From NCBI RefSeq assembly GCF_000002595.2, contig NC_057005.1:5579235-5643234 (forward strand): DNA of 64,000 nt. Direction: 5' to 3'. Numbering within the stretch: position 1 is the first letter of the stretch; each line of letters starts with the position of its first letter. This DNA comes from Chlamydomonas reinhardtii (lineage: Eukaryota; Chlorophyta; Chlorophyceae; Chlamydomonadales; Chlamydomonadaceae). Both the position numbers and the translations under genes were made by a program. The notes beneath the pieces are model-generated. The model searched no databases, was not told the origin of the DNA, and worked only from the letters and a program-made list of their open reading frames with translations. This document shows positions 11,101-24,918 of the stretch, in pieces.

Positions 11101-14100
11101 AAGAGGTGCGCGTGGGGGCAGGGGGGGCAGGATGGCGGGGTCGGGGCGGGGGCGGGGTTGGCGGGATCAGGGAGAGAGGGTGTTACGGGTTGATTCGGCG
11201 GGGGCACAGGCGGGGCAGCGGCGTGAGGGCCGGGCGGTGACGGGGAGAGGGCAGGCTGCAGGGCGCGGCCGCGGCCGTGCATGGATAAGGGGAGGCGTGG
11301 ACGAGGCGCGGGGGCGCTTGTGCGGAGCGCCGTAGGCCGTGGCCTTGCCGACGTCCGCCCCACGTCTTTCTTCCTCCTGCTCGCTCGCCTCGCTGACTCC
11401 CGCCCCCCAACGCCGCCGCAGCCTGCTGGGCCGCCTGGACGAGCTGCGGCCCGCGGACCTGGCCACAGCGCTGTACGCCCTCGCCTACTTCAACACGGCG
11501 CCGGGGAGGGTGAGCGAGTATTCGGGCAGGGGAGGGGTGTGTGCGTTGATTGGGTGTGGAGTGGCGCAGCGTATGTGGGCTTCTGTGCGTGTCTGGGAGG
11601 GGGAGGGGTTATCGCTGGAGGCGGGCGGGCGGGCCAAAAGGCACGACGCGCACACGCCTCGATGTGCTATCCGGCACGTGGGGCCCCAGGTCAGACGCCG
11701 GCATAGGCTGATGTCGCGGCGGCGCCGCCACCTGGATTAGTCGAGTTGGGGCACGGCACCAGGGCGCCGGACATCGTTCCGACACGGCGTCCCCCTCCCA
11801 CACACGCACACACAGGCGGTGCTCACGCGCATCGCCGGCCGCGTGCTTACACTGCTGGAGCAGCGCACGCGCGCGCGCGCCGCCGACGCCGAGGACGCGG
11901 AGGACGCCTCTTTCCTACACCCCTCTTCCTCCTCCTGCGCTCCCGAGCTGGCGCCGCGGCTGCGCAAGGCCGGCACGCGCGGCCCTGCTCGTCACGCGAT
12001 GCGGTGGCGGCCCGGCACCGTGCTTAACGGCGTGGAGCTGGCGAACCTGTACTGGGGCTTTGCGCTGCTGGGCTCCGAACAGCAGCTGGAGCCGCGGCTG
12101 GCGGAGCGGCTGATGGCAGGACTGGAGGCGGCGCTGGCGGAGGAGTGGCAGGCGGCCACGGCAGGGGCGACAGGGGCGGCAGGAGCGGCGGCGGCGGCGG
12201 CAGGGGTGGTAGGAGCGGGAGCGGCGAAGGAGGAGGCGAAGGCGGAGCAGGGAGAGGAGCTGCCGGCGGCGGCGGCAGGGGCGGAGGAAGCGGAGGCGGG
12301 GCCAAGCGGCGCGAAGGCGGCGGGTGCGGGTGCGGCGGCGGCAGGGTTGTTTCCGGACAGCCTTCAGCGCATGGTGTTCCAGGTGCGTGGGACGTGTGAC
12401 TGTGGTAGGGTGGGGGCGGGGGTGGCTGGGTAGGCGGCTGGGGTAGGCGGCTGCTGCAGTTGTGGCCACCACCGCACTTGCGGGGGTTCAGAAGACCGCA
12501 AACATGGATATGGATCGTTATGGTTTCTGTCTTGCCCGTCTGCAAGTGTCCAGCGGCACTCAGCACTGTATGCACATGCACATACACACACGCAGGGCTT
12601 CCTGGCGAGTCGGCTGGCCGGCAGCTCCCGGCGGCACGCGTTCAGCCCCCTGGCGCTGGACGCCTTCAAACGCAGCTGGATGGCCAGCATGACGGACACG
12701 GCGGCGCGGGGGACTGGCGGCAGGTGGGCGTGGCGCGTGTGTGTGTGTGCTCAGGGCATTCCGGGGCCGTTTGGCGGAGGCGGGTTGGGCTGATACGGCG
12801 GCAGGACAAGCGTATGCAGGGTTGAGAAGACGGGTTGGGAACGGGACGGGATGTTGAAGGCACGTGGTGCCCGCTCGGCGCTGGTAGCAACCCGTGGAAG
12901 CGGGCGATGTGCCTTGTTGGCTTCGGAAGGGCGCTGCCAGAACACGCGTTTGGAGGCGGCATGGTGTGCTGACTGCTGTCTGCCGCACGCCACGTGCTCA
13001 ACCCCACACACCTACACAGGAGCAACAAGACGCCGGTCAAGCACGTGGCGGACATCATCCACAAACTCAAGGTGAGCGGCAGCTCGCCCGTGGGAGTGGG
13101 GAGGCGCCGGAGGAACCTGGACGTCAAAGGGGGGCTGCATGTTGTGGTCAAAGGTCGCAGAGTGGGGCCGACGTACCAGGCGGGGAGGCACTGCGCTGTA
13201 CCATATAAGAAAGCACAGGGAGGCAGCGAGGCGACACCGCGCGGGTGGGTGGGTGCTGTTGGTGCAACACGGCGCGGCGTGGGCCACACAAGGCAACTGG
13301 CTGGGCCAGGCCGGTGCGCGCGGCGAGCCTGTGCGGGGCCCACTTTCCTAGTTGACGCCCCCCTCACCCGCACCCACCACCACCAACAACAACAACGAAT
13401 ACCCAACACGCACAGGTGTCGTACGACACGCTGCGGCCCACACGCGACGGGCTGGCGGTGATTGACGTGGCGCTCAAGGCGGGGCCGGAGCGCTACGTGG
13501 CCCTGGAGGTGGTGGCGGAGGCCGACACCGCCGCAAACAGCCGCCAGATGCTGGGGCCCAACGCCGTGAAGCGCCAGCTGCTGGAGAAGAACGGCTGGGA
13601 GGTCAGGTGAGCGGCAGCAGGGGCGGGGGCGCGGGGCTGGAGGGCTGGGGGAGCTGGGGGGCCGGCAGGGGTCGTGCGGAGGCTCGGGTTGAGGAAGGGG
13701 ATGTGCTGTGGGGGAGGGGATGTGCTGTGGCCTGTGGGTACATGGGGCCGTGCATCCGAGGGGTACTCAGGGTGACCAGAGCTCCCCGGCCACACCCACG
13801 CTCCGGGACGGCTCGCCACCCCGCGCCGACGCCCTAGCAGCCCATTACAGGCACACACATGTCACACACGCACCGCACGTCCGCACGCAACCCCACCCAC
13901 CCGCCCCACCCTGCCTCTCGCGCCCACAGGTACCTGAACGCGGGCGACCTGCTGCGGCTGGACGCCGACACACAGCTGCTGTTCGTGGCGGAGCTGCTCA
14001 AGGGCCTGGGGCTCAAGCCGCGCGGCGCAGAGCTCACGGCAGCGCTGGCGGCGGTGCAGGGCGCGGCGGCGGCGCCGGGGGCGGGGGCGAGGGCGGCGCG

Positions 14101-14566
14101 CGGGGAGCGCGGGGAGGCGGCGGGAGAGGCGGACGGCGGGCGGCGCGTGGCGGCGGGCGGCAGCGGCCGGGTGAGTGTGGAGAGGGAGGGGGCAGGCGTG
14201 CCGGTGCCGGTGGGGAGGGGGGTTCTGGTGGGCGGGCTCGGGACGATGCGGGCGGGCTGGGGCGCATGCGGGAGGGATGAATGCGGCACAGCGCAGGTGA
14301 GGGGGCGCCTGATGTAGAGTTCGCTTGTGGGTCGGGTGGGGAATGCAGGGCGGTTTGCTGATGGTGCAATCTTACTCGCGCCGAGTTTCTTCCACTCGTG
14401 CATATGGCAGTCAGCTGGTCGCAGTGCTGGGGCCATACGGTGCGCGGGCCACACCCCTTGCAGTGCGATGGGGCAGTCAGTTGCGGCCTGTCAGTCGCTG
14501 ACTGACTCCGCCCGCCGCCACGCCGTGCGTGTCTGTGTATTGCTGCAGGCACCCCGGCGGTCATGA
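8146..14566 (+). CDS. RAP-domain OPR/FAST-type organelle RNA-binding protein, 14 exons, 891 aa
   Basis: Exons: 8146-8252, 8372-8459, 8574-9104, 9651-9755, 9981-10202, 10329-10478, 10918-11105, 11422-11509, 11816-12382, 12596-12723, 13020-13071, 13416-13606, 13930-14170, 14549-14566. Every junction is GT-AG and all phases agree. The N-terminus (MLSQLHVRGKSIACRW...) is Arg/Ser-rich without acids, like a plastid or mitochondrial transit peptide. The middle carries about 38-residue helical repeats with the signatures NSLWALSQLG, VANTMWALGRMG and VANLLWALTAF, typical of OPR/FAST-kinase-like proteins. Exons 12-13 (about residues 750-835) encode a RAP domain (YVALEVV, GPNAVKRQLLEKNGWEVRYL). Such proteins bind organelle transcripts and act in their stability, splicing or translation; the target is unknown. 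Gly/Ala stretches lie in exons 9 and 13. The last exon encodes only five residues and the stop. Confidence 0.9.
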
Positions 14567-17500
14567 GCGCTCAGCCTGCCCGGCCCGGACTAGGGACAAG
14601 GAAGGCGTGGCTGCTGCCTGGCGCCAGCTGCCAGTGGCTGCAGGCAATCAACTGGGGGAGACAGATGTGTCCTGACAGGTGCAGACGTCCACAGAGTGTT
14701 TGTGTCAAGACTTGTCGGCACAGGACTAGCCGAGGACAGGAACAGAATGTGGTCGTCGTGTCGTGTGGACCCGGTGGCAGGTCCCGCTGGATGGCTTTGG
14801 TTGTTGGCCAAATCACTCGAGCCTGCACCGGCACGGAGTGGAGATTGGATTCGTGCAGTCAAGGCGTCGGCATCGGCAGTGCTTATCACGGCATTGCTGC
14901 CCAGGGTTGACACACGAATCTGTTAGGGCTGTGGGCAGCGTCACGAGTATGACAGGGGTAGGCGGGTAGCAGGCGTGCAGGCCAGCAGATGACGAACTAC
15001 TGAACAGAACGCTTCATTTAAGTAAGCGCGAAATGCGAGGGACACTGCTCGGGTCCTGAATGAGACCCCGGAAGCTAGGCACCAGGCATTTATAGGAATA
15101 CTGTGGTAGGCGCTGTGGGCTTGCCACAAGGGAGCCCGAGAGACCCTCTCCCGCGGTCTCCTTCAAAGCGTGAGACTGTTACGGCCCCCCAATCCAGGGC
15201 TATCCTGTAAATGCAGCAACGGAGAGCCGCACCTATCCGGGGTCCCGCCCCCTGGCGGGCTTGCCGGCTGCGGCTGTATGGTCTGCCAAGCGAGCCGCAT
15301 GGCACGGCACGAGCGGTGCTTGGCGGCGCAGGCAGCTGGACAACAACAGCGAGGGGGTAATTACATGAATGCCCCCACTTGTAACGTCGCATTGCACTGT
15401 CCCGAGTGCTACCGGAACACAACCAGGAGTCCAGAACACAGGCCGCAAGCAGGGGCACCCCTGGCCGCAAGCATGTACCTCATCTCCCAGACGTAGCCTT
15501 GGGCTGAGCCCCCAAAGCAAAGTGGTGTCTGGTTAGCAGTCTTTGCTGAGGAGCATAGCATGGCACAGTGTGTTAGTCGGTTAGTCTCGTTACAGTCTCG
15601 TTACAGGTTCAGGAATGCACACTTCCAACCCCGTAACACATCATCATCATCAGTGTGTGGTAGGATTTACTGCTGGTGGGTTTGTTGCCTGCTGTGCTGG
15701 TTCTTGACAGCGGACGTGGCTGGACACATGGCGGGCGGTGCCTGTACAAACCAACCCCAGCTATGACCGGGAGATGATGTAGACGCTTGCGGCCTCAGAC
15801 CGGGGACATGACGTGGCGTTCCAGGTGGGCGCTGCACTCGGGGGTGCTCAGCGCAAAAACTACTACTTGTCTACTGCACACGACGTCTATACCTCCCGCA
15901 AACCCGTTTTCCTCATGTCAACATTGCAAACAGTCAGCTGGAGCGGACAGCACGCCGCGTGCATCAACAATCCCTTTTGTGGTTGGTGGCTCTGTGTGTG
16001 GGCAGGATGCACGTGTGGGCGACCGTTCTAGTACCTGGACGCTTGCGCCCTGGTTAGTGCGTGCGCTGTGCGTGTGTCCTGCGGCCTAGACGTTTCCCGG
16101 CACTCCTGTGCCTAGGCTTGTGGCGTTGAGGCACAGCGGTGGGGCTCTGGCGGGTTGAGGCTTGGCTAGGACTCACTGTGCGCGGAGTCACACGGACTTT
16201 GCCCGCGGGAGGGTTTGCAGCAAAGTCGGGGTTGGGCCCTGATAGCATGTGATGGCTCGGCGTCTTCGGGAGCTGGGACTGTCCCCTCTGTAACATCCGC
16301 ATCCATTGCGGATGGTGGAAACGATTCCCCAGACAACTGGCGCCGCCCCGTCGATTAGTCACGCGGGCGTATCCTCCCTCCACCGCCCAAACAAAATCAA
16401 AGACGTGCACAAACCCGCATTGACCACCAGAAGGCCGGATCCGGCCCCTCAGCCGTCGGCCGCTATTACCGTCCTATAACCGTCCTAGCTTACCCAACAC
16501 CTCCCCGCGTCTTCGCATTTGTTCGGGCATTCTCAGCAGCGGCCAACGCGCACATTGTGCAAGCAATGGCCCGGCGTTTGGTGCGATCCCTAACCACCCC
16601 TCGCACACCCACACCTGTTCCTTCAAGCCAGCCTCACTTTCGCAAGACTGGCGTATGAGCCCGCGCCTCATCACAGACCGTGACGACCACAAAATTTGAC
16701 TGCGCGGTGACTGCTAATCCATTTAGAACGCGAGCCAGCCATGGTGCTGCAGCCATGGCTCGCACTGCACACGACATGTTCGGCCTACCTGCGGCAGTCT
16801 CACCCACGGCGGCCCAAGGCCCTGCCAACCAGCCTTCTGATCCCGGCAAAACACCAACACAACAAACTCCTGCAATGCAGCATCACACAGTCCTGCCCAA
16901 AACACCTGCCTGTCAAGCCACATGATGGGAGCACGTGTGCTCGTAGCCCTCGACGTCTGCTAGTCGACAGCGCAGGGCGCTTTAAGGTGCCTCGTCCTCC
17001 CACCCGCCGAACACGTGCTGCTAGTCATGCACGCCCCTGCGTCATGCGGCAGAAGTTCGCGAGGTAATGCGAAGCAATTGGAAGAATCAGGTAACCCACC
17101 CGCCGCAATGCTGAACCCCCCATGGCCCAAATCTTGGCCCTCACCTGAACTCGTTAAAATGTTTCCCATTTCCACACCCACGCGTCCTCTGTATCAAATC
17201 AGATTGTTTATGAAAGCGGTTTTAAGCCCAGATGTTCAGGCAGATTCAGCAGTTGCGATGAAGCTGTCGCGCTCGGCCAGTTGTCACTCCTGGGGCATGA
17301 CAAAGGGCCCACGCCCTGGACAGGCCATCACCCCACCATAACCCGTGCCCACGTAACACGTGCTCACGTACTGTGTGATCTCCCAAACTTCAAGGTTTCC
17401 TCACCGGATTGCCCTTCCGTCCAAGCGGCCCTAAGAAAGTGAAGCAGCTACGCACAGCGCTTCCTCATTGCAAACTTTGGAGCTTAGAAAGCAGTTCCAT

Positions 17501-17848
17501 GTATCAGCTACTCAGAAGCAAGCAGCCACTGACACAGCACTTGCACACGCAGGCTTTGCAACAGCCTTAGCGGAGGACGGGGGGCTGGGCAGTCTCCGGC
17601 GTGGGGGCGACGTATTTCCATGATCGTCGGTGCCTGGGCTGGGTGCAATTTTGTTTATCCGGCCGCAACTACATTAGGCACTTGCTTTGCCTTTTTCATG
17701 TCCCATATAGCCGACACAAAGCGGAGGACGCACGGACAGATACAGAAAGATAATCTTCCGGGAGCAATAACAATGCTGTAGACCGGCGCCCGGGCGTACG
17801 AATGTACATGTACGACCAAATATCTCCAGGCCACCCCGCCGGTGGCAC
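14567..17848. other. Gene-poor interval between convergent genes
   Basis: This 3.3-kb stretch lies between the ends of the RAP gene (+) and the PDE gene (-). It must hold both 3' UTRs. I found no exon series with homology. It contains an 11-base direct repeat (TCTCGTTACAG twice, 15589-15610) and, at about 16137-16310, a segment resembling the tail of the LINE fragment at 31792-32481. Lower GC than the genes suggests old transposon debris. Confidence 0.5.
16137..16310 (+). mobile_element. Probable 3' tail fragment of the LINE family also seen at 31792-32481
   Basis: The segment opens with GTGGGGCTCTGGCGGG and ends with GGACTGTCCCCTCTGTAACA. It matches, in the same order and spacing, GTGGGGCTTTGGCGGG and GGACTGTCCCTTCTTTGTAA near the end of the 690-bp insert at 31792-32481, with a diverged middle. 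I infer two copies of one retrotransposon 3' end. No coding part or target duplication could be defined for this copy. Confidence 0.4.
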
Positions 17849-20800
17849 CTAAGCACGTGGGGGCTGCGGCTGAGAGCTAACCACCGCCACCGCGACAGCA
17901 GGCGAGCCGCGCCGGTTGGGGCCTGACCCGCGCGACACCTCCTGAGCGAACATCTTGTTCAGTGAGCCACTGCCGCCGGCCTCCTCGTCTGCGGGCGCGC
18001 CGTCGCCGTCACCTGCCTTGCCTCCCGCGTTGCTGTGTGTGAACATGCCCAAAAGCCGCGGGCCGGGCTTGGCGCTCTTCCCGCTTGGCGCCGCGGCCGC
18101 CGCCACTGCAGGGCCGCCGCTGCGGCTCCCGCCGCCAGCCGCAGGGTCGCCCTTGTTGCCATCGCTGCCGCTGCCGCCGTCTCCTCCTCCTCCTCCTCCT
18201 CCTCCTCCTCCTCCTCCTCCTCCACCTCCTCCTCCTCCGCCGCCGCCTCCTCCTCCACCACCGTTGGAGCCCATTGCAACGCTGCCATGTGTCGACATCA
18301 GGAGCGCGTTGGCGGCCTGTTGCTTTGCCTCCACCGCCCGCCAGTGATCGTAGTTGGCGACGAAGGACTGCATAAGCGGCCGCGCCCCGGGGAAGGCCGA
18401 CGACAGCGCGTGCACCAGAGGCAGCGCCACAAAATCATAAAAGCCCTGTCACACAAGCACACAATGCGGGCATGACTTGAATGCCTTAATTTGTTGGACG
18501 GCCAGGCAGGGCGAGTGGTTGTGCGCCGCGTACATGTGCCGCCGGTAGGGCTCAAGTAAAGGCAAGGAGGCTGTGTCAGGAAACAAACAAGGGGACAGGG
18601 TCGACAGAGAAGGCTCTGTATGCATGCATGCGTGTGTAACCCCTGCCACCAGCCGTGCAAGTAAGTTGAAATGCTGCTGCGGCGGCGGCTGCCGTCCACT
18701 TGCTGCTGCTGCGCCTGCCGCGTTCCGTCGCGGCCCGGCGGCTCTCGCTTGCCGTAGTCCAGCTTGACGCTACGGCCTCCTTGCATGTCCTTCCTCTGGT
18801 TGCGCCAGGCGAAGGCCGGTATGGGGCTGGCTGTCGCAGGTCTGTGCAACGAGCTCCCAGGACTTGCGCAACTGGACTGCCTTCTGGACATAGCATCGCT
18901 TGTTTCCGATGGCCATGAGGGCTCTGTTTGCAGCCCTGGGCATGGCACATGCTGCTGGCAACGAACGGCCGGGTTTCGACAACGCTGCACTCATCTAGAA
19001 CCTTGAACTCCACATCAACTACTTGGAACGCGTTGGATGTAATGAACTGCTCCCCGTCCGCCCCAAAGGCAGGCAGGGGGTAGAACGCTTATAGCATGAC
19101 GGTTCCAGTGAGCCGGAAGTTGCTGGAGCTAGCACAAGTAGGGGTAGTCATCTTTGCTAATGTAGTATGTATGTATGTACGAATGGAATCACTCACCACT
19201 TGGCTCTTGCTCACGCCCTGCTTGGCGCGGTCGAAAAGTGGGCTAATGGGGATACCCAGCTCCCTCTCCTTGTCGCCTTGGTTGAAGAACTCCTCCTCCA
19301 GCACACCCAGCCACCTGCAGCGCACGCACATACATCAGCCCTCCGTCGCGTCATTGGGCGGGCTTTCGTTTCGTTTTTTAACACACCACCCCATCCGAAT
19401 AACCCGCAGCTGCCTGCTGACCACTCGGCCCATCCACCCAGTCCTCCCGAGCATCCACGTCAGCGTGCACGACAACGGCACGCACACGCACACGCACCTC
19501 TCGTGCACAGGCAGCACCTCGCCCAGGTGGCCAATGTCCGCAACCTTGAGGGCAACCTGGTGCAGCATCGGGTTGCGAGTGTCAGAATGCGCAAGGCAGG
19601 GAAACACAATGAGCTGTGCGCGCAGGCACGGAGGCAGCATGTGGATGGGGTTTGAGGGGACGTGCGCAGCAGAATGCTGTGCGTGCGGTACACAAGTGTG
19701 AAGCACCCGCGCGCGACAACCCTTACCCTGCACCGCAACAGGTGCAGCATTGCCAAACTTTGAATAAAAAAGCAACAGCCAGCAGCACCGCTGCAACCCG
19801 GCCCACCTGCAGCGTCAGCAGCCTCTCTGTTTCATCCAGGGGTACGGGTGCCGTCGGCGTCGGGCTGTTGGCCAACGTGCAAACCGACGCCCGCCGGCTC
19901 TCGCCATCGCCAGCATTGGTGTTGGCCCCTGCAGTCGTGCCATCAAGCATGAGGAGGGAGGTGCGCCGGAAGGTTCTGCCACCGTTGACGCCGCCCGCCG
20001 CAGGGCCGGGCTGCGCCGTCTGCGAGTTGGAGCTCTTGGCAGCCGCGCCCTCCTTGCCGGCAGGCGCGTCCCTGCAACGGGCAACAAGAGCAACCACATT
20101 GCGATGTCAGTGGGGCCGCAAACAGGTCCACGAGATATAAGTAAAGGGGGTGCAGAGCGAGGAAGGCGTGCGCGGCTTGGGGCAGCGAGTGTACGGTGTT
20201 CGGCTTACTCGTTGGAGCCCCGAACTGCTGCCGCCGGGGCCCTAGGGCCGGCCGGCGATCCGTTGGCGCCGGCTGCGGCCGCGCCCGGCGTGTAGGCGCC
20301 CAGTCGGTGCACCGTTTTGAAATGGGAGAGGATGGCGAAGTGCTGCTTCATGTCCGTGGCCAGAACCATGTCGATCACCTGCAGCGCACACACCAGCAGC
20401 ATTGCACGCGGGAATTGTTACGCGCTCTGACACATTCGCAACAGGTGCACGCCACCATGCAAGCCCGCGCCCCAACCTCGCCCCGCCGCCAGGCGCACCT
20501 GCTTGCGGAAGGCGGCTTTGTCCTGGGTGCTCAGCTGCGATGTGATGTCGCACTCAGGTCGCAGCAGCAGCGCAAAGGCGGAGGCGGCGTGGTGGTTCTC
20601 CAGCGGCGAGCCTGTTGGTGTGCATTACCAGGGACACCGTGTTGCGTGCCGTCCGTGTGCGTGTGGCCAAGGGAAACATAGCACTGTGTGTGTATGTGTG
20701 TGTGTGTGTGTGTGCGTTGTGTGTGTGTTGGTGCTGGTGCTGGTGCTGGCACGGCCGCAGGGGTCATCAGTGCACGCTGTGAGCTACCTCGGGGACATGC

Positions 20801-23800
20801 GGGCGCGGGGGCAAGACACAGAGAGGCCCCACAGCAGCAGCCGCGAACGCGTCCAGGCCTCCGGGCAATGCGTATCACCTCGCTACGAGACAACTCAGCC
20901 TTACTGCAACTTACGGTCGTTGTAACGAACCGCCAGCGCATCAGACGTGGCGATCAGGAAGTCGTTGGTCAGGCCGGGGTGGCCGTGGTCGTGAATAATC
21001 TGTCCATCAAGGCACACACAAGCAAACTCAGGATATGATACAAAGTGCGTGGGCATGTCGCGCTTCTACATGCGGAGCCGATAGCGCGGCACAATGAGCT
21101 GCTCGCCCGTAAAACACGAAGATGGGCAGACCGCATTAACGCATTCATGAAAGGGCGAGGCCGAGGCAGGCAGCAGCGCCACACCAGCAGGCCTCAGCCA
21201 CGCCTACACACAGGCCACGTGTGTACAACTACCGTACTCACCGCCGCGAAGTAGGCAGCCAGCAGTCCCAGCCGGTCCACATAGTTGGTCGCCAGTCCGG
21301 CGCCGTGAAGCAGCACGTGCAGTGTCTGCAGCACATCCGCCGCGTGCGTGGCGTTGTGGTAGGGGTTGGAGGGGTACCCCTGCTCCACTGCCAGAAGCAG
21401 CCTGCGCAGAGCAGAACAATCGGCAAGGGCCGCGTGGTTGATTACGGTACGGGATTTCAAGACTCAACAACAGCAGGCGGTGGGACTGGACAGGACTCCC
21501 ATGTGCGCCTAGGATAGCCGTTGCTCATCACGTGCAAATCGCTGTCAGCCCGGCACATATGCAGCTGTCTGGCTGGCGGCCCACCTGGCCAGCCTGGTGC
21601 GTTTAATCTTGAACTTGTCGATCAGCCCCTCACGCTGCAGCAGGAAGAACCCAAGCGCCGACAGCGCGTGACCGCCGGTCGCCTCCGCCAGCCGCCACGT
21701 GTTGAACTGCCAGCCGTCGGCGTGCGCGAGAAGCCGCTCCACCTCCTCAATCACTGGCGGCGGCGGAGGCGGCAGCGCGACCATCACATGCGCCGCCGGC
21801 GGCAAAACAGGCGCACCGCCGCCCACACACGAGCCAGTCCCGCACGTTGAGTGCGTGTGCATGTGCGTCTGCGTGGGGGACACCGGCAGCAGCGGTCCGC
21901 TGGCCGCCACCGGCGAAAGAGGCTGCGGGAGCTGCGCCGGCGCCGCCGCCGGCGCCGTGCTGCCAGCCGCCAGGGAGCTCGCCACGTCGCCGGCGGCGGT
22001 GCGGCGGCCACTGCCCACCACCGCCGCGCCCAGCGCCAGCACCGCGGCTTTCAGGCTGCTGCGCGGCCGCACCTGAGAGGGCGGCGCCGACGGCGCCAAC
22101 GGCTGCTGCGGCTGCGACTGAAGCTGTGACTGCTGGTGCTGTGGCTGGTGGTGGTGGTGCACGGGCGAGCCGGTGCCTGTCGCAAGGGCCGCCTCAGAGG
22201 GGCTGTTCATGAGCGCAGTGAGGCCGCCTGTGGGCAGGCAGTCAAACTGCGCGGTGGCGGCGCTGCTCAGGCCCGTGCCCGTGTGCAAGGCGCCGGCTGC
22301 CGCCTCCATCGTCGGGTCCGCCGCGTCCATGCACATGCTGAGCGGCGTGCCGGGGGCACCGGCGGCGGCAGCGGCACACGCCGACATGACCACGACCCGC
22401 GCCATACGGCCGCTAGCCGCCGGCGTGCCAAAGCCGGCGCCGCCGCTCAGCAGGCTGGGCGCTAGCGGCATGACGGCAGCGCCGGCGGCGCCTGACATGG
22501 TGGCGGCGCCGCCCATCGCGGCCGAGGGTGCGCGGCTGTAGGTGGACAGACTGCCGCCGGTGCCGGAGCGCTTGGCGAACTGTGTGGCTATGACGTCCGC
22601 AGCCACCGCCAGCATTCCGCCGCCGCCGCTACCGCCGGCAGCTGAGCTGGGCTGCAGCAGGCAGTCGCGCGCGGCGCTGGACAGATGGGCTGTAGGCTCG
22701 GCGCCAGGAATGTCGCTATGTGCGGTGCTGGCGGTGCCGGCTGCGGCGTGCGATGTGGCCTGCTGCTTCATGGGCAGCACGAACGGCGAGTGCTGGTGCT
22801 GGTGCTGCTGGTTCTGGTGCTGCAGTGGCACCTGGCCGTGGGAGCCCGCGGCGTCCCGAGCGCTCAGCAGCATGAGCTGCGTGTTGCTGAGCCCGGCGCC
22901 GCTGGCGCCGTGCATCTGCTGCTGTAGCTGGTGCTGCAGTTGCAGCTGCAGCGACATGTGTGACTGCTGCGCCTGCTGGGGCTGCGACTGTGCCAGGGAC
23001 TGCTGCCGCGCGGCGTGCGCCGGGTGCGGGAGCAGCAGCGCGGGCGGAGGCGCCAGCAACGCAGCCAGCGCACCGGACAGCGTCTCGAAGCTGTAGGTGT
23101 GGCCGTGCGGCGGCGTCAGTGTACGGCTCATGTACGGCGAGGTTGTGGCGGTGATGTCGTCATCTGTCAGGCCCCACACGCCGCCGCCGCCCAGACCGTC
23201 GCCCATGTCAGAGGGGTTGATGATGATGGCGCCGGCGCTGCCGCCGGGCCGGTCATTGTCATCATCCATCATGAACTCAACGCCACCCGGCAAGGCACCC
23301 AACTGCTTCATCAGTGCTTGCATCACGTCCGTCTGTTGGAACCAGAATTTTGGTTTTGGAGGCAGTGGGCGGGGGCAACATGCGGGGCAGCTAGGTCAGG
23401 AGGATACAATTGCAGGCGCATCGTTGTCACGTACGGGTTGCAGCGAGGGAGGCCGGGCTGGCGCACGGCTTCTGCGTGCGTGCACATAGTTCTCATGCAT
23501 GCAGCGCCCTAAGGATTGCATCCCCACCCCTAAACACTCACGTCCAGGTTGGCTCCTTTGATTTGGCCGTGCAGGTTGAGGGGCTGGTAGACATCCATGT
23601 TGCGACTGGCGTGAATAGGTGGAGGCAGAGGGGGGGGGGCTTAAACACAAGGATACTAAGGCGGGCAGGCATGGCGAGCGATGGAAGCGCCCGGGGGCGG
23701 CAGTGGTTCCCAGCATTGGGCCAGGCAAGGTGCGTGGCAGATGGACAAAAGCGGCGCAACGGCATCAGCACTGGCGCCGCACGTATGGCCAGCCGCGACT

Positions 23801-24864
23801 GCTCACACCGCCAACCACTCACAGCAGCGCTGTCCGGATAAACACGACATCACGGGTTGGCGGCATGTTGCCGCTCAGCAGCTCGCCCATCATTCGCAGC
23901 AACACGTCAGCGGGCGTATCTGTGCGGCAGGCGTGCACCACGCGTTAGGATGTGGCAGAGGCAAGGCAAGGGTGTCAAGGCACGCTTAAGGGAAAATTGG
24001 AGCTGTTACGTCAAAAGACACGTTGGGCGCGGCTGACTGCATACAGTCGGCTGTGCGAGGCGCGTCGCGAAGCAGTACTGATAGGTGCAGAACGGGCTGC
24101 TGCGAGGGTCTCTTACCGGTGCGTACGATGGCGGGTCCGAGCTGGACAACACTCTTGGACGTCAGGTCCTGTTACGTATTTGGACAAGAGGCCAGCGGTT
24201 GCAGTGAAGGTGGGTCAACTTGTGGTGATGTGCCACAAACCTCGGTACTGCGAAGACAGCCAACCACACGCGACACGCAACGCAGCAGCAGGCCTTGTGC
24301 TGTGTGCGTGCGCGCGCTGCACCAGCCGTCTCCGCGAGCATGCCCGCTGTGCCACCACACGCAACAGGAAGCCAACACGCGATCACTCACGTCGATCATC
24401 TCTTTTGGCAGTATTGCCATGAGTAGCTGCTCGTGCTTGCGCCTGTGGGCCGTATGAACGAAGCGGGGGGTTATGTGCCCGGGGGCGCAAGCGACGGTTG
24501 ATGCTAGTGCCGCGGCCGCGTGCAGGCGCCGCAAGTCACGGCATGTCTCACCACCAGCCGCCTCGCAGCACAGCACAGCACAGCTGCCCGCTCTCGCGCA
24601 TGCGCCTGGGCCCCCATACACACATGCACGCACGCACCTGGACACCAGCGCTGCGAACATCATGCCGGACAGCGCCACCGCCACCACCACCACCGCCGCC
24701 ACCAGGCCGCCGAACCACTCGGGGCGCCAGGGCCCATTTGCCAGCGACACGCTCAGCAGCCACTACAGGGCCGCGAGGGCACACGCGGTTCGGGAGGAGG
24801 TAGGGTTACGTTCGCATATAGCATAGATACACACCGGCGTCGTCTGGGCGGGCTGTCGTTTCGT

Positions 24865-24918
<54 letters not shown>

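Noticed and set aside
15813-16031. A short plus-strand frame (AFQVGAALGGAQRKNYYLST...)
   Set aside because: It looks protein-like in part, but there is no homology, start context or splice partner. It may be a transposon remnant.
18700-19013. Minus-strand open frames considered as an extra PDE exon
   Set aside because: Exons 19197-19314 and 17849-18445 join in phase to give SQV-GFYDFV exactly as in the family, so this stretch is intron.
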